Source: Bacteroidota bacterium
GTDB lineage: Bacteria > Bacteroidota > Bacteroidia > Sphingobacteriales > Sphingobacteriaceae
NCBI GenBank assembly: GCA_023427985.1
Contig: JAEYZM010000014.1
Location: 1 to 64,000 of the forward strand
Direction: 5' to 3'
Length of the DNA: 64,000 nt
Of the stretch, positions 10,301 to 16,198 are shown in pieces. Under the pieces are notes generated by a model that made no database searches, was not told the DNA's origin, and saw only the letters and a program-made list of their open reading frames with translations. The translations under genes were made by a program, and so were the position numbers. Positions within the stretch are counted from its first letter, which is position 1. The number at the start of each line of letters is the position of its first letter.

Positions 10301-11208
10301 GCAGTAATTGCAATAGGAGTACCGGTACAAATAGATTCCGATACATCGACATTCACAGCTGCTTTAGAAGTTACGGTAATGATTTGTTCAGTAGTACTGG
10401 CATTACAATTGCCACCGTTGTTCCAAGTATTGGTTAGTTTAACCTTATAAGAACCCGGATTGTTAAAACGGATAACTGGGTTTAATGATTTATTATTGGT
10501 TCCACTTGTATAAGTAAAATCTGAAACGGAACAAGAGCCTGTTACATACTCTACCGACCATTCGTAGCTACGAGTTCCACATAGAGGAGTATTTAAATTT
10601 GAAACAAAATTAACTGTGCTGCCCTCGCAAGTAGAAGTTCTGTTTGTAGTAAAGTTTGAATTAGGTCTTGGATTCACACAAATCGTTTCCGAAGTATCGG
10701 CACAACCTGTATTGTTTCTTACGATCACAAAATAGTTTCCTGGTGTAGAAACATCGATACTTCGAGTGGTAGCGCCATTCGACCATAAATACGTATCGCC
10801 TGCTGAGGCAGTAAGAGTTGTAAAACCATTACTACATATTGTTTGAGTGCCAGCAGGGCTAATGCTTGCTACGGGTTTTACATTTCTGGTTAAAGTAATT
10901 GGTCCCCATTGTGTAATCTCGCCAGCAAAAGTATCGCGTGCAGTATAGGTTCCTGAAAAATTTACAATCAATGTCTTTGACCTTGCTCCCGCTATTGCTC
11001 GTCCATTTCTATACCATTGAATTTTTGCAGTGCTTGCAGCACCTGGAATTTGAAGCGTTCTGCTTTCACCATCGCAAAAATTGTTGGTTCCATTAATTTG
11101 AATGGGATTGTTTTGGGCTTGGGTCCGCTCTGAGATTAAGAGCATAAATACCACACTTAAGAGCATAAAAAACGTACTCTTAAAGGAGCGAAAGTAATTG
11201 TTTGTCAT
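4348..11208 (-). CDS. Giant secreted PKD/Ig-like repeat protein with gliding-type (CHU_C) C-terminal sorting domain
   Basis: The 2286-residue protein starts with a signal peptide ending near LISERTQAQ. Residues about 30-450 hold Ig/PKD-like modules. Residues about 460-1240 hold an array of roughly 97-residue Thr/Asn-rich repeats joined by VNPKP or VLPRP linkers. Residues about 1290-2170 hold PKD domains with WDFGDGNT-type signatures. The last 105 residues (LWLPNAFTPKSGTDQIRIF onward, with GWDGTYEGEDMPQGSYIW) are the gliding-motility-associated type B sorting domain. It should be exported by the Sec system and the T9SS and displayed as a surface adhesin or filament. The next gene, overlapping its stop, encodes PorP/SprF, the usual partner of this cargo class. 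The ligand is unknown. Confidence 0.9.
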   Translation of the reverse strand: MTNNYFRSFKSTFFMLLSVVFMLLISERTQAQNNPIQINGTNNFCDGESRTLQIPGAASTAKIQWYRNGRAIAGARSKTLIVNFSGTYTARDTFAGEITQWGPITLTRNVKPVASISPAGTQTICSNGFTTLTASAGDTYLWSNGATTRSIDVSTPGNYFVIVRNNTGCADTSETICVNPRPNSNFTTNRTSTCEGSTVNFVSNLNTPLCGTRSYEWSVEYVTGSCSVSDFTYTSGTNNKSLNPVIRFNNPGSYKVKLTNTWNNGGNCNASTTEQIITVTSKAAVNVDVSESICTGTPIAITATPLACFDGSSINYSWSFPGAAITTSNQLNPTNIVYNTPGTYTATLTQTSACGTTITNKTIQVLQSPNITSALTKTICSGDNANINITSAANPAITSFTWSVNSDPAISGAVAGSGANISDVLFNNSTSPKEVIYTVTASSVYGTSSCTSDPVNIVVTVNPKPIVNAIPSLTIRSGGSFVQALTEFNNFPNTTFTYTSSAAVTITGASNGSGATINQTLTNTGNTVATVVYTITASTLVNGNVCVSTPIDFIVYVNPIPQITNADTLILCEEPNFNLILNSNTQASNTSYSWYTTSVPSGINNIIQLGLTSSIPFNNVSIDDTATTHKQITYFVTPTFTNNGVSTTGAVKRIDVFMMPQPIMNPLADQLICSGDSVIFQPSSNTLVSNTRYRWVATLPSGLNGFTSGTGTQIRHKLVNTSGSPRTVVYQITPYYTLKNVDCDGETFFDTVIVNPKPTFQNQTRYVVCNETNFNIPLLTNTASDNPSSTIYSYTVQMPAGVFGATNGNTNTITGMINNTNANFAEVSYKVVASATHNGLTCVSDTFNIKVVVNPKPEVNPLPTKIINSGTSTNIALSTNKNANKTFYNWTVSANASITGATDGTIGGASPSINQTLTNTSNQLQYLVYTITPFYQNEGVDCFGASVQDTVYVLPRPIINTIGERTVCSNTTINVNITVNTNQNTSIAWTIVGGNNLTGHSAGTGYNINQTLANATNSPQTVIYRMVPTYTYRGQSFDGPASDFVVNVNNVPIIHTLQKPVICSGPFNYVPLTNSLASITSYSWTVRTKRGTTNGLQNGAGISIAANLVNTATIPDTIIYTITPIVYYKATTCNGPIVEDTVVVLPLPRYLGGTNDTIFTSETTNITFANNLIGSPATYSWTVAANPNVTGASNGTGTSLAQTLINTSTSPQTVNYTLVVTSNINGKFCQSQNNALSVLVYPNAKAQFNASTTNSCAPFNVGNVITPVLHPDANQEYFWYANNVFIGNGPVFPGYILSEPDDTVDIKLFTSSKWGALADSQITRFITPKRPAPIFASDKIQGCGPLTVNFTNSSPQFAGQTFRWTFGNGQTTTAYQPTAITFQPHPLGRDTTYQVVLEGITPCSTITYVQNITVKSAADAIFSINKTVGCSPVNLEFINKSRGSGSTFYWDFGNGETLTTTSFDTLRKTYIRASTDTIYVKLKSVNSCGIDSMGYYVIINPQTVNAEINVDALQINGCAPHTIQIINSSVGTNLHTYNFGDLSAIYQSTKAIDTVLHTYTQPGQYEIDFTAENECSSKNQKLVINVFAPPQAAFTTTRNRYCEGDEIVFSNQTSGADTYFWDFGDGNTSIQSNPRHRFYTAGQRTIKLIAYKNSTTGLICTDTTVRTIFVDPFLTPAFTSTLDTVYCGTTNINIAAQNKGQFLTYWTTGDRINSADYTQLGSNFNHTYTVSGTYTIKLFYETANGCVDSIAQNIYINNKPTAQFDASKIYLCENGTVNFSNTSTYNGTYPVKFDYEINGVRIKDSVNLTYFFDPSFTTDSFVFDVKLVAYDGLYCADSITKQIIVKKQSESIFTHNNASEACVPYTLDLSNTSKYTDFNEWYLDDELVSSDKIPNIVLTEGNKNYKLKLVTWNKAACAKDSMELNISTYPEVVSKVSTQDTLGCFGQLFVTFSNQSSNASSHTWDYGDGSARENSVSPSHFYTNPGTYQVMHIAQSVNGCLDTSYTTIKVGKNVQAKYTPSNTFGCGTLTVDFQNLSTDYVRLMWDFDDNTVSYDPNPQHTFVNRIEPYNVKLYAYNEVGCVDTFMFPTKILVGTEPVVEFDVDDTLKIIPEKTFSFTTLATSPVSFRKWDFGDGITSFEKNPIHEYRFVGKYFVTLTEIDTSGCESIYSREVEVRDLEGNLWLPNAFTPKSGTDQIRIFTPIGYGIESYKLQIYNTAGQLLFESTSLDQTGRPNEGWDGTYEGEDMPQGSYIWSIEAKFLNGTTWKGMPDSEGRLKRTGLLFIVR
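7490..9830 (-). repeat. Array of about eight ~97-residue repeats inside the PKD protein
   Basis: Nine linkers of the form V-x-VNPKP, VYVLPRP or VVVLPLP recur at intervals of about 290 bases. They separate modules that open with a TI-CSG or similar word and contain YxWTV and Q-T-L-x-N-T-x-x-x-P-Q-T-V-x-Y words. The copies are clearly related in protein sequence but diverged in DNA, so the array is old rather than a recent expansion. Limits are approximate. Confidence 0.7.
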
Positions 11209-11291
11209 TGGGCGTTAGATTTCATGTTTTACTTTTAACAACAATTTATTTGTAGGAAAATGTGAATAACTTAATGTTACAACATTTAAAG

Positions 11292-11331
11292 AATAATAAT
11301 TTAATATGTGGCGCATAATTAAATTATTATT
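11292..11331. promoter_or_regulatory. Long imperfect hairpin upstream of the PKD operon
   Basis: The arm 11292-11308 pairs with 11314-11331 (one bulged base) around the loop TGGCG. It is the only GC-bearing block in the surrounding AT stretch and lies about 85 bases before the start of the minus-strand PKD gene. It could be a leader hairpin or a protein-binding palindrome. No function can be assigned from sequence alone. Confidence 0.4.
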
Positions 11332-11703
11332 ATTAATAATGATATTTTACAAATATATTATAGTACAAAGACTACGATAATTAGAAAATAGCATTATTCC
11401 TACAATAAAAATTAGGGTGTTGTTGTTAAAATTGAGATTTGATACAATATAATAGTAATTATTTAAATATTATATAAATCACAAACAAATTTTCTAATAA
11501 ATATTGATATTTTTTTAAAAATATTAAGCAGAGCATTCTATAATTATTAACATCTGTGAATAACTATAAATTATATTGTGAATTATTTAAATAATTATTT
11601 ATTGATTAATATTTATCTCAGATATTCAATTATTTATTAATAAAACTAAAAATTATGTAAAGTAGAATTACGTAAATAAACTGGGTATGGATTTATTAAA
11701 TTT

Positions 11704-11711
11704 TATCTTTG
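11704..11711 (+). promoter_or_regulatory. TAnnTTTG-like -7 box directly before mnmE
   Basis: TATCTTTG matches the Bacteroidota -7 consensus exactly and ends four bases before the mnmE start codon. If used, the transcript would be leaderless or nearly so. No clear TTG -33 box is found at the expected distance, so this is a weak call. Confidence 0.3.
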
Positions 11712-11715
11712 TTTC

Positions 11716-13128
11716 ATGAGTTCATTACAATCGGGAAGAAACGAGACCATTGTGGCATTAGCCACTGCAAATGGTGTTGGAGCTATCAGTATTATACGTT
11801 TATCGGGATTAGAAGCGATCGAGATTTGCAATAGGATTTTTAAGGGAAAAGATTTAGAAAAAGTAGAGAGTCATACCGTACATTTTGGTACAATACGTAC
11901 TGAAGAAAAAATCATTGATGAAGTTTTAGTAAGTGTATTTAAAGCTCCCCACTCCTATACCAAAGAGAACACGGTTGAAATTTCTTGTCATGGTTCGCAG
12001 TACATCGTCAATCAAATCATTCAGGAATTAATCAAACAAGGCGCAGTTGCTGCAAAGCCAGGTGAATTTACATTTAGAGCATTTATCAATGGTCAAATGG
12101 ATTTGTCGCAAGCAGAAGCGGTGGCCGACTTAATAGCGTCGAGTTCGGAGGCATCGCATCAAATTGCCATGCAACAAATGCGTGGTGGATTTTCATCTAA
12201 ACTAAAAAAGTTGAGAGAAGAGTTGATTCATTTTGCATCCTTGGTGGAATTAGAACTGGACTTTTCAGAAGAAGATGTTGAATTTGCCAACAGAGATCAA
12301 ATGAAACATTTGATTGAAGAAATATTAAAAGTACAAGCACAGCTGATACGTTCTTTCGAATTGGGCAATGTAATCAAGCGTGGCGTACCAGTAGTAATTG
12401 CAGGTAAACCAAACGTAGGCAAATCGACACTCTTAAATGCCCTCTTAAACGAAGAGCGTGCAATCGTTTCCGATATAGCTGGAACCACGCGTGATACGAT
12501 TGAAGATGAAATCAATATCAAAGGAATTAGTTTTCGATTTATTGATACAGCAGGAATACGAGATACCGATGATATTATTGAAGCAAAAGGCGTAGAAAAA
12601 ACTTTCGAAAAAATTCAATCTTCTGCCATTGTAATTTATCTATTTGATCCATCGGAAAGTAATGGTGCAGAACTTCAAAAAATTATTCAAGATTTATTAA
12701 TCATTACTACAAAAAATAAAAGTCAGCTAATACTAGTAGCGAATAAAACAGACAAGCAACACATCGGCATAAATTTAGATCTTGCGACTCTCCCATTCAA
12801 TGATGATTTGGAAAAAGAAATCATAAAAATTTCTGCAATACAGCATTTGGGGATCGATCAAATTGAAGAACGTTTACTAAAATTAATTCATTACAATCAG
12901 CATCAGCAAGGAGATGTAATTCTCACGAATATTCGACACGTAGAAGCATTGCAAAAATCGAGTGATGCATTGCATCGCGTATTGCATGGAATAGACAATC
13001 CGGTAACTTCCGACTTCCTAGCAATGGATATCAAAGAAGCATTGCATTATTTAGGCGAGATTACTGGTGCTATTTCTACAGATGATTTATTGGATAATAT
13101 ATTTAGCAAGTTCTGTATAGGGAAGTAA
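11716..13128 (+). CDS. mnmE: tRNA uridine-5-carboxymethylaminomethyl(34) synthesis GTPase MnmE
   Basis: This 470-residue protein is full length. An N-terminal tetrahydrofolate-binding domain (1-120) is followed by a helical domain split around the inserted G domain. The G motifs are GKPNVGKS at 230-237, DTAG at 277-280 and NKTD at 343-346. The C-terminus is FCIGK, whose Cys is the conserved catalytic-region residue. With MnmG it modifies U34 of tRNAs reading split codon boxes, in the cytoplasm. The last 18 bases are a known type of integration target, and the next 8.3 kb appear to be an integrated element that leaves the reading frame intact. It is monocistronic here; its native downstream neighbour has been displaced. 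Confidence 0.97.
   Translation: MSSLQSGRNETIVALATANGVGAISIIRLSGLEAIEICNRIFKGKDLEKVESHTVHFGTIRTEEKIIDEVLVSVFKAPHSYTKENTVEISCHGSQYIVNQIIQELIKQGAVAAKPGEFTFRAFINGQMDLSQAEAVADLIASSSEASHQIAMQQMRGGFSSKLKKLREELIHFASLVELELDFSEEDVEFANRDQMKHLIEEILKVQAQLIRSFELGNVIKRGVPVVIAGKPNVGKSTLLNALLNEERAIVSDIAGTTRDTIEDEINIKGISFRFIDTAGIRDTDDIIEAKGVEKTFEKIQSSAIVIYLFDPSESNGAELQKIIQDLLIITTKNKSQLILVANKTDKQHIGINLDLATLPFNDDLEKEIIKISAIQHLGIDQIEERLLKLIHYNQHQQGDVILTNIRHVEALQKSSDALHRVLHGIDNPVTSDFLAMDIKEALHYLGEITGAISTDDLLDNIFSKFCIGK
13111..13128 (+). other. Putative left attachment site (attL) formed by the 3' end of mnmE
   Basis: The 18 bases TTCTGTATAGGGAAGTAA encode the conserved FCIGK and stop. SGI1-family elements use this same end of trmE/mnmE as their core site, which is established for Gammaproteobacteria. 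A 13-of-18 match lies at 21454-21471 in the same orientation. Confidence 0.55.
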
Positions 13129-13141
13129 TACCCGATAATCA

Positions 13142-13268
13142 TCGATAAAGAAAAATAAGAAAATCTATCTGAAAACCTTACACTGTAAGGGTTTCGTCGT
13201 TTATAAGGATTGTCAGCCTTTACCGTCAATTTTGTCATTTTGCATCTTTTTTGTTGCTCATATGTACC
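13142..13268 (+). repeat. Left-end repeat cluster of the element
   Basis: This holds TCGATAAAGA (13142-13151), a small CCTTAC/GTAAGG hairpin near 13176-13190, TAAGGGTTTC (13186-13195) and TTGTTGCTCATATGTACC (13251-13268). Each block has a counterpart at the right end (21333-21452), as expected for recombinase arm and core-flanking sites. The matches were found by eye. Confidence 0.5.
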
Positions 13269-13323
13269 ACAACATAACCAAACAACAAATGAACAACAAA
13301 AACAAAAAGTCAATCGAAAAGGT

Positions 13324-13353
13324 GCAACATTCTGCAACATTCTGCAACAATCT
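13324..13353 (+). repeat. Short tandem repeat GCAACATTCT
   Basis: Two exact copies and a third diverged partial copy of a ten-base unit occur 30-60 bases before the excisionase-like gene. Spacing of about one helical turn suits a DNA-binding protein site, for example for the HTH protein encoded next to it. Confidence 0.5.
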
Positions 13354-13385
13354 ACTACACGTTGCTACATCGAGGGGAGGTAACA

Positions 13386-13745
13386 ATGACTGCTAGTATT
13401 CATCCTTACCCTAAAAACTGTGTTTTCTGCCAGCAAGTATTTGTAGCCCGTAAAAGCACTACAAAATTCTGCTCTTTACCCTGTGCTAGGCGTGCCTATA
13501 AAGAGAACAAAAGACAGGAGAAATTACTCGCCACCAACCGAGAAGAGCGAAGTAAAGTGATGGCCGACATCAAAGACATTCAAGCCCGAGAGGTATTGAG
13601 TATAGAAGAAGCCTGTACCCTGCTTGGGGTTTCCCGTTGGACAATTCATCGCTATTTGATGAAGAGTAAAATCAAAACCATCAAGTTCATGGGTAGAAGA
13701 TTAATTCTAAGAATTGAAATAGACAAAATTTTAAGCATCAAATAA
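13386..13745 (+). CDS. Zinc-finger plus helix-turn-helix excisionase-like protein
   Basis: The product is 119 residues. The start is set at 13386 because a strong Shine-Dalgarno (GGGGAGG at 13374-13380) lies five bases ahead. Residues near 11-31 form a C-x2-C-x13-C-x3-C knuckle (NCVFC ... FCSLPC). The C-terminal half has an HTH_17/Xis-type winged helix (LSIEEACTLLGVSRWTIHRYLM) and a short wing. In Bacteroidota integrative elements, proteins of this exact layout sit directly upstream of a tyrosine integrase. They are thought to act as excisionase or integrase regulators. Here the integrase is missing apart from a stub that begins eight bases after the stop. Confidence 0.75.
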   Translation: MTASIHPYPKNCVFCQQVFVARKSTTKFCSLPCARRAYKENKRQEKLLATNREERSKVMADIKDIQAREVLSIEEACTLLGVSRWTIHRYLMKSKIKTIKFMGRRLILRIEIDKILSIK

Positions 13746-13752
13746 TAAAGAC

Positions 13753-13782
13753 ATGAGAGTTACTTTAAGAAAAAGAGTGTAA
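13753..13782 (+). pseudogene. Nine-codon stub of a tyrosine integrase
   Basis: ATG at 13753 opens MRVTLRKRV and then a TAA. This matches the usual opening of Bacteroidota phage-type integrases (M-x-VTLRK, start of the arm-binding domain) at the expected place, directly after the HTH gene. No integrase-like frame continues beyond it, and a perfect 18-base inverted repeat begins five bases later. I infer that the rest of the gene was deleted or replaced. A chance nine-codon match cannot be excluded. Confidence 0.45.
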
Positions 13783-13786
13783 AATC

Positions 13787-13829
13787 TGTCTTGTCCTGAA
13801 ATAGTGTAAAGCTATTTCAGGACAAGACA
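13787..13829. repeat. Perfect 18-base inverted repeat at the integrase break
   Basis: Arms 13787-13804 (TGTCTTGTCCTGAAATAG) and 13812-13829 are exact complements around seven bases. It lies between the integrase stub and the cargo operon. It could be a terminator of the HTH gene (no T run follows), a transposon end, or a junction scar. Confidence 0.65.
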
Positions 13830-13979
13830 ACCTAAATTCTTTATCTAAAAATTGCAATTAAAAATACATTTCCCTACACTCAATTCTGGATTACCTACCC
13901 TTAGTAATACAAAATGGCAAATTTTTCCACATAGACTAAAAAATAATTCAGAGCGACATATCTTGGCGTTCTATCGAAA

Positions 13980-13987
13980 TAGTTTTG
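13980..13987 (+). promoter_or_regulatory. TAnnTTTG-like -7 box of the cargo operon
   Basis: TAGTTTTG fits the Bacteroidota -7 consensus and ends 26 bases before the start codon of the AAA+ ATPase gene. A TTG lies upstream at 13963-13965, closer than the usual spacing. It is a plausible single promoter for all five downstream genes, since no other gap in the operon is large enough. Confidence 0.4.
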
Positions 13988-14013
13988 TAAAAGAAATTTA
14001 AAAGCAAATCGGT

Positions 14014-15720
14014 ATGAAAAACGCATCTTTAAAACAAGAAATACTGGATAACATTACTCTTATATTTAGTCTTTCTGAAAATAGTAAACTAAATAATTCT
14101 CTTTTTGAGTTAACCGAAAAGGAACTTACATTTCTTGCTGAATACTTTCATACGACAAAAACTCAGGCACTTTTTGTAGCCGTTATTTTTGCATTAAATT
14201 ACAAAGGTCGAAAAGTTGACTTAGATGACTTGAATTCACATTTTGATTGTAATCCAATGAAAATACTTGAATTCAGTGATGACTTTGTTGATCTGTACAA
14301 TAGGCGTTTGATACGAAAAAATAACAAACGTAATTGGCAGGGAAGCATAAATCTTAAGGGTGCAGATGAGGAGTTTTGTATTAATCAAATTGTTTCTGAA
14401 AAAATTTTAAAGAGCGAACCGATTCCTGATGTTTTGGTTGAAACAATAAAATATGAAGATATTTTTACATTGTTACAAAAACTATATGAAATAGGTAATC
14501 AAAGAGATAATGAAGAAATTTCTACAACTGAATTGTTTGAACAGACTCAAAGCATACTAATTGAAAATATACATTTTCCACTTATTGAAAAAGCACAGTT
14601 CTTAGGCATATCGCTTGAAGATAAATACCTTTTTTTATACGTAGTGTGGAAATACCTTGAAGGCGATAGAGACCCGTGGATTGAACGAAGCTTCAAAGGG
14701 ATTTACGACAAGCCTCACGAAAGATTTACTCAGATTCAGAAATTTTTAGCAAAAGAAAATAATCTGATTAAAGTAGATTTGTTAGAAATCCAGGATGCAG
14801 CCTTCTTTGGCGATGCTAAAATGAAACTAACTGAAAAGGCACTAGATCTATTAATAGAGTGTGATATTAAATTATTTAACAAAGATTTAGATATAAATAA
14901 AAAGGAAAAAGTAATTCAACCCAAGGACATTACTTACAGAAAGTTAATTTTCAGTGATAATGAAGCACGTCAATTTGAGTTACTTAAGAATCTCCTATTA
15001 GAAGAAAATTTTATAAGCACAAAAGAACGCTTAATACAAAAGTCCTTACCAAAAGGTATTACAGTATTATTGCATGGTGCTCCTGGCACTGGAAAAACAG
15101 AAAGTGTTTTTCAAATTGCAAAAGCTACTAATCGTGAAATAATGAAAGTTGACATTAGTGCTTCACGATCTATGTGGTTTGGAGAAAGCGAGAAAATTAT
15201 TAAACAAGTTTTTAAGGAATATAAATCCTTTGTAAAGGAACAAACTCTCACACCAATTTTGTTTTTCAATGAAGCGGATGCAATAATCTCAAAACGTAAA
15301 GAAGCAAATTCCTCAAATGTAAGCGATACGGAAAATCGCATACAGAATATTTTATTGGAAGAAATTGAAAATTTTGAAGGAATTTTAATAGCTACAACTA
15401 ATTTAGCTAACAATATGGACTCGGCTTTTGAGAGAAGATTTCTTTTTAAAATTGAATTTCAAAAGTCAAGCGTTTCAGCCAAAACGAAAATATGGAAATC
15501 TAAAATGCCCCATTTATCGAATAAAGATTGTGAAATATTGGCTTCTAAGTATGATTTTTCAGGTGGACAGATAGATAATATCGTTCGTAAAAACGAAATC
15601 AATGAAATACTATATGGCGAAAAAGTGGATATTAAAATTCTTCTTGAATTTTGCAAAGAAGAAAACTTTAGCAATAAATTATCAAAAACTCCAATTGGAT
15701 TTAAAAACTACAATTCATGA
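14014..15720 (+). CDS. AAA+ ATPase with helical/winged N-terminal region
   Basis: The 568-residue protein has an N-terminal about 300 residues without a clear domain match, mostly helical. A classic AAA+ module follows: Walker A GAPGTGKT at 355-362, Walker B FFNEADA near 417-423, sensor-1 TTN at 461-463 and arginine-finger candidates ERR near 473-475. The Walker B has Asn in place of the usual Asp before the catalytic Glu. The module resembles FtsH/Vps4-like and Cdc48-like remodelling ATPases, but no protease or membrane part is seen. It is first in the operon and overlaps the exonuclease gene by four bases (ATGA). A role as a motor or sensor for the exonuclease and DUF262 proteins is inference. 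Confidence 0.8.
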   Translation: MKNASLKQEILDNITLIFSLSENSKLNNSLFELTEKELTFLAEYFHTTKTQALFVAVIFALNYKGRKVDLDDLNSHFDCNPMKILEFSDDFVDLYNRRLIRKNNKRNWQGSINLKGADEEFCINQIVSEKILKSEPIPDVLVETIKYEDIFTLLQKLYEIGNQRDNEEISTTELFEQTQSILIENIHFPLIEKAQFLGISLEDKYLFLYVVWKYLEGDRDPWIERSFKGIYDKPHERFTQIQKFLAKENNLIKVDLLEIQDAAFFGDAKMKLTEKALDLLIECDIKLFNKDLDINKKEKVIQPKDITYRKLIFSDNEARQFELLKNLLLEENFISTKERLIQKSLPKGITVLLHGAPGTGKTESVFQIAKATNREIMKVDISASRSMWFGESEKIIKQVFKEYKSFVKEQTLTPILFFNEADAIISKRKEANSSNVSDTENRIQNILLEEIENFEGILIATTNLANNMDSAFERRFLFKIEFQKSSVSAKTKIWKSKMPHLSNKDCEILASKYDFSGGQIDNIVRKNEINEILYGEKVDIKILLEFCKEENFSNKLSKTPIGFKNYNS

Positions 15721-16193
15721 CATCTTTCACAGCAATAGATTTTGAAACGTCACAAGGTAAGCGTTGGAGTATTTGTCAAGTAGGTTTGGTTCGTGTAGAA
15801 AATCAAATTATTACTGAACAAATATCAATTTTGGTTCAACCTCCAGACAATTATTATTGGAATAATTTTATCAATATTCACGGAATTTCATCCGAACAAA
15901 CGGCAGATGCTCCAACATTTGATAAAATTTGGCACCATATTGAGCAATTTATTAAAAATCAAAATGTTGTGGCACACAATGGCTTTGCTTTTGACTTCCA
16001 TTGTCTTAATCATACATTGGAGTATTACGACATTGAACCACCAAAATATACTGGCCATGATACTTACAGAATATATGGCAACAACTTAGCTTCGCTTTGC
16101 GATGAATATCAAATTCCGTTGAATCACCACGAAGCGTTGAGTGATGCAATGGCATGTGCTGAACTTTTTAAATTATATTTACAAAAAATATAA
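15717..16193 (+). CDS. DEDDh-family 3'-5' exonuclease (DnaQ-like)
   Basis: This 158-residue single-domain protein has all four metal ligands and the general base of a DEDDh exonuclease: D8 and E10 in AIDFET, D93 in HNGFAFDFH, and H138 and D143 in HEALSDA. The size matches the bare exonuclease core of the DnaQ epsilon-like or Cas4-free nuclease families, with no polymerase or helicase fused. It should degrade DNA or RNA from 3' ends. It begins inside the stop of the AAA+ gene and is followed five bases later by the GmrSD-like gene, so it is almost certainly co-translated with them. The target nucleic acid is unknown. Confidence 0.88.
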   Translation: MTSFTAIDFETSQGKRWSICQVGLVRVENQIITEQISILVQPPDNYYWNNFINIHGISSEQTADAPTFDKIWHHIEQFIKNQNVVAHNGFAFDFHCLNHTLEYYDIEPPKYTGHDTYRIYGNNLASLCDEYQIPLNHHEALSDAMACAELFKLYLQKI

Positions 16194-16198
16194 TTCAG

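Larger units (their letters stand above)
11209..11715. other. AT-rich divergent intergenic region
   Basis: These 507 bases contain no credible gene. They separate the minus-strand PKD operon from plus-strand mnmE, so both promoters must lie here. Base composition is extremely AT-rich from about 11280 to 11700. Two exact TGTGAATAA words (11261-11269, 11555-11563) and one single-mismatch copy (11577-11585) resemble DnaA boxes. A GC-containing hairpin sits at 11292-11331. The region could be only a promoter region; an origin role is speculative. Confidence 0.55.

Noticed and set aside
13047..13340. 97-residue minus-strand frame across the mnmE end
   Set aside because: It is antisense to mnmE and runs into the attachment-site repeats, with no recognisable protein features.
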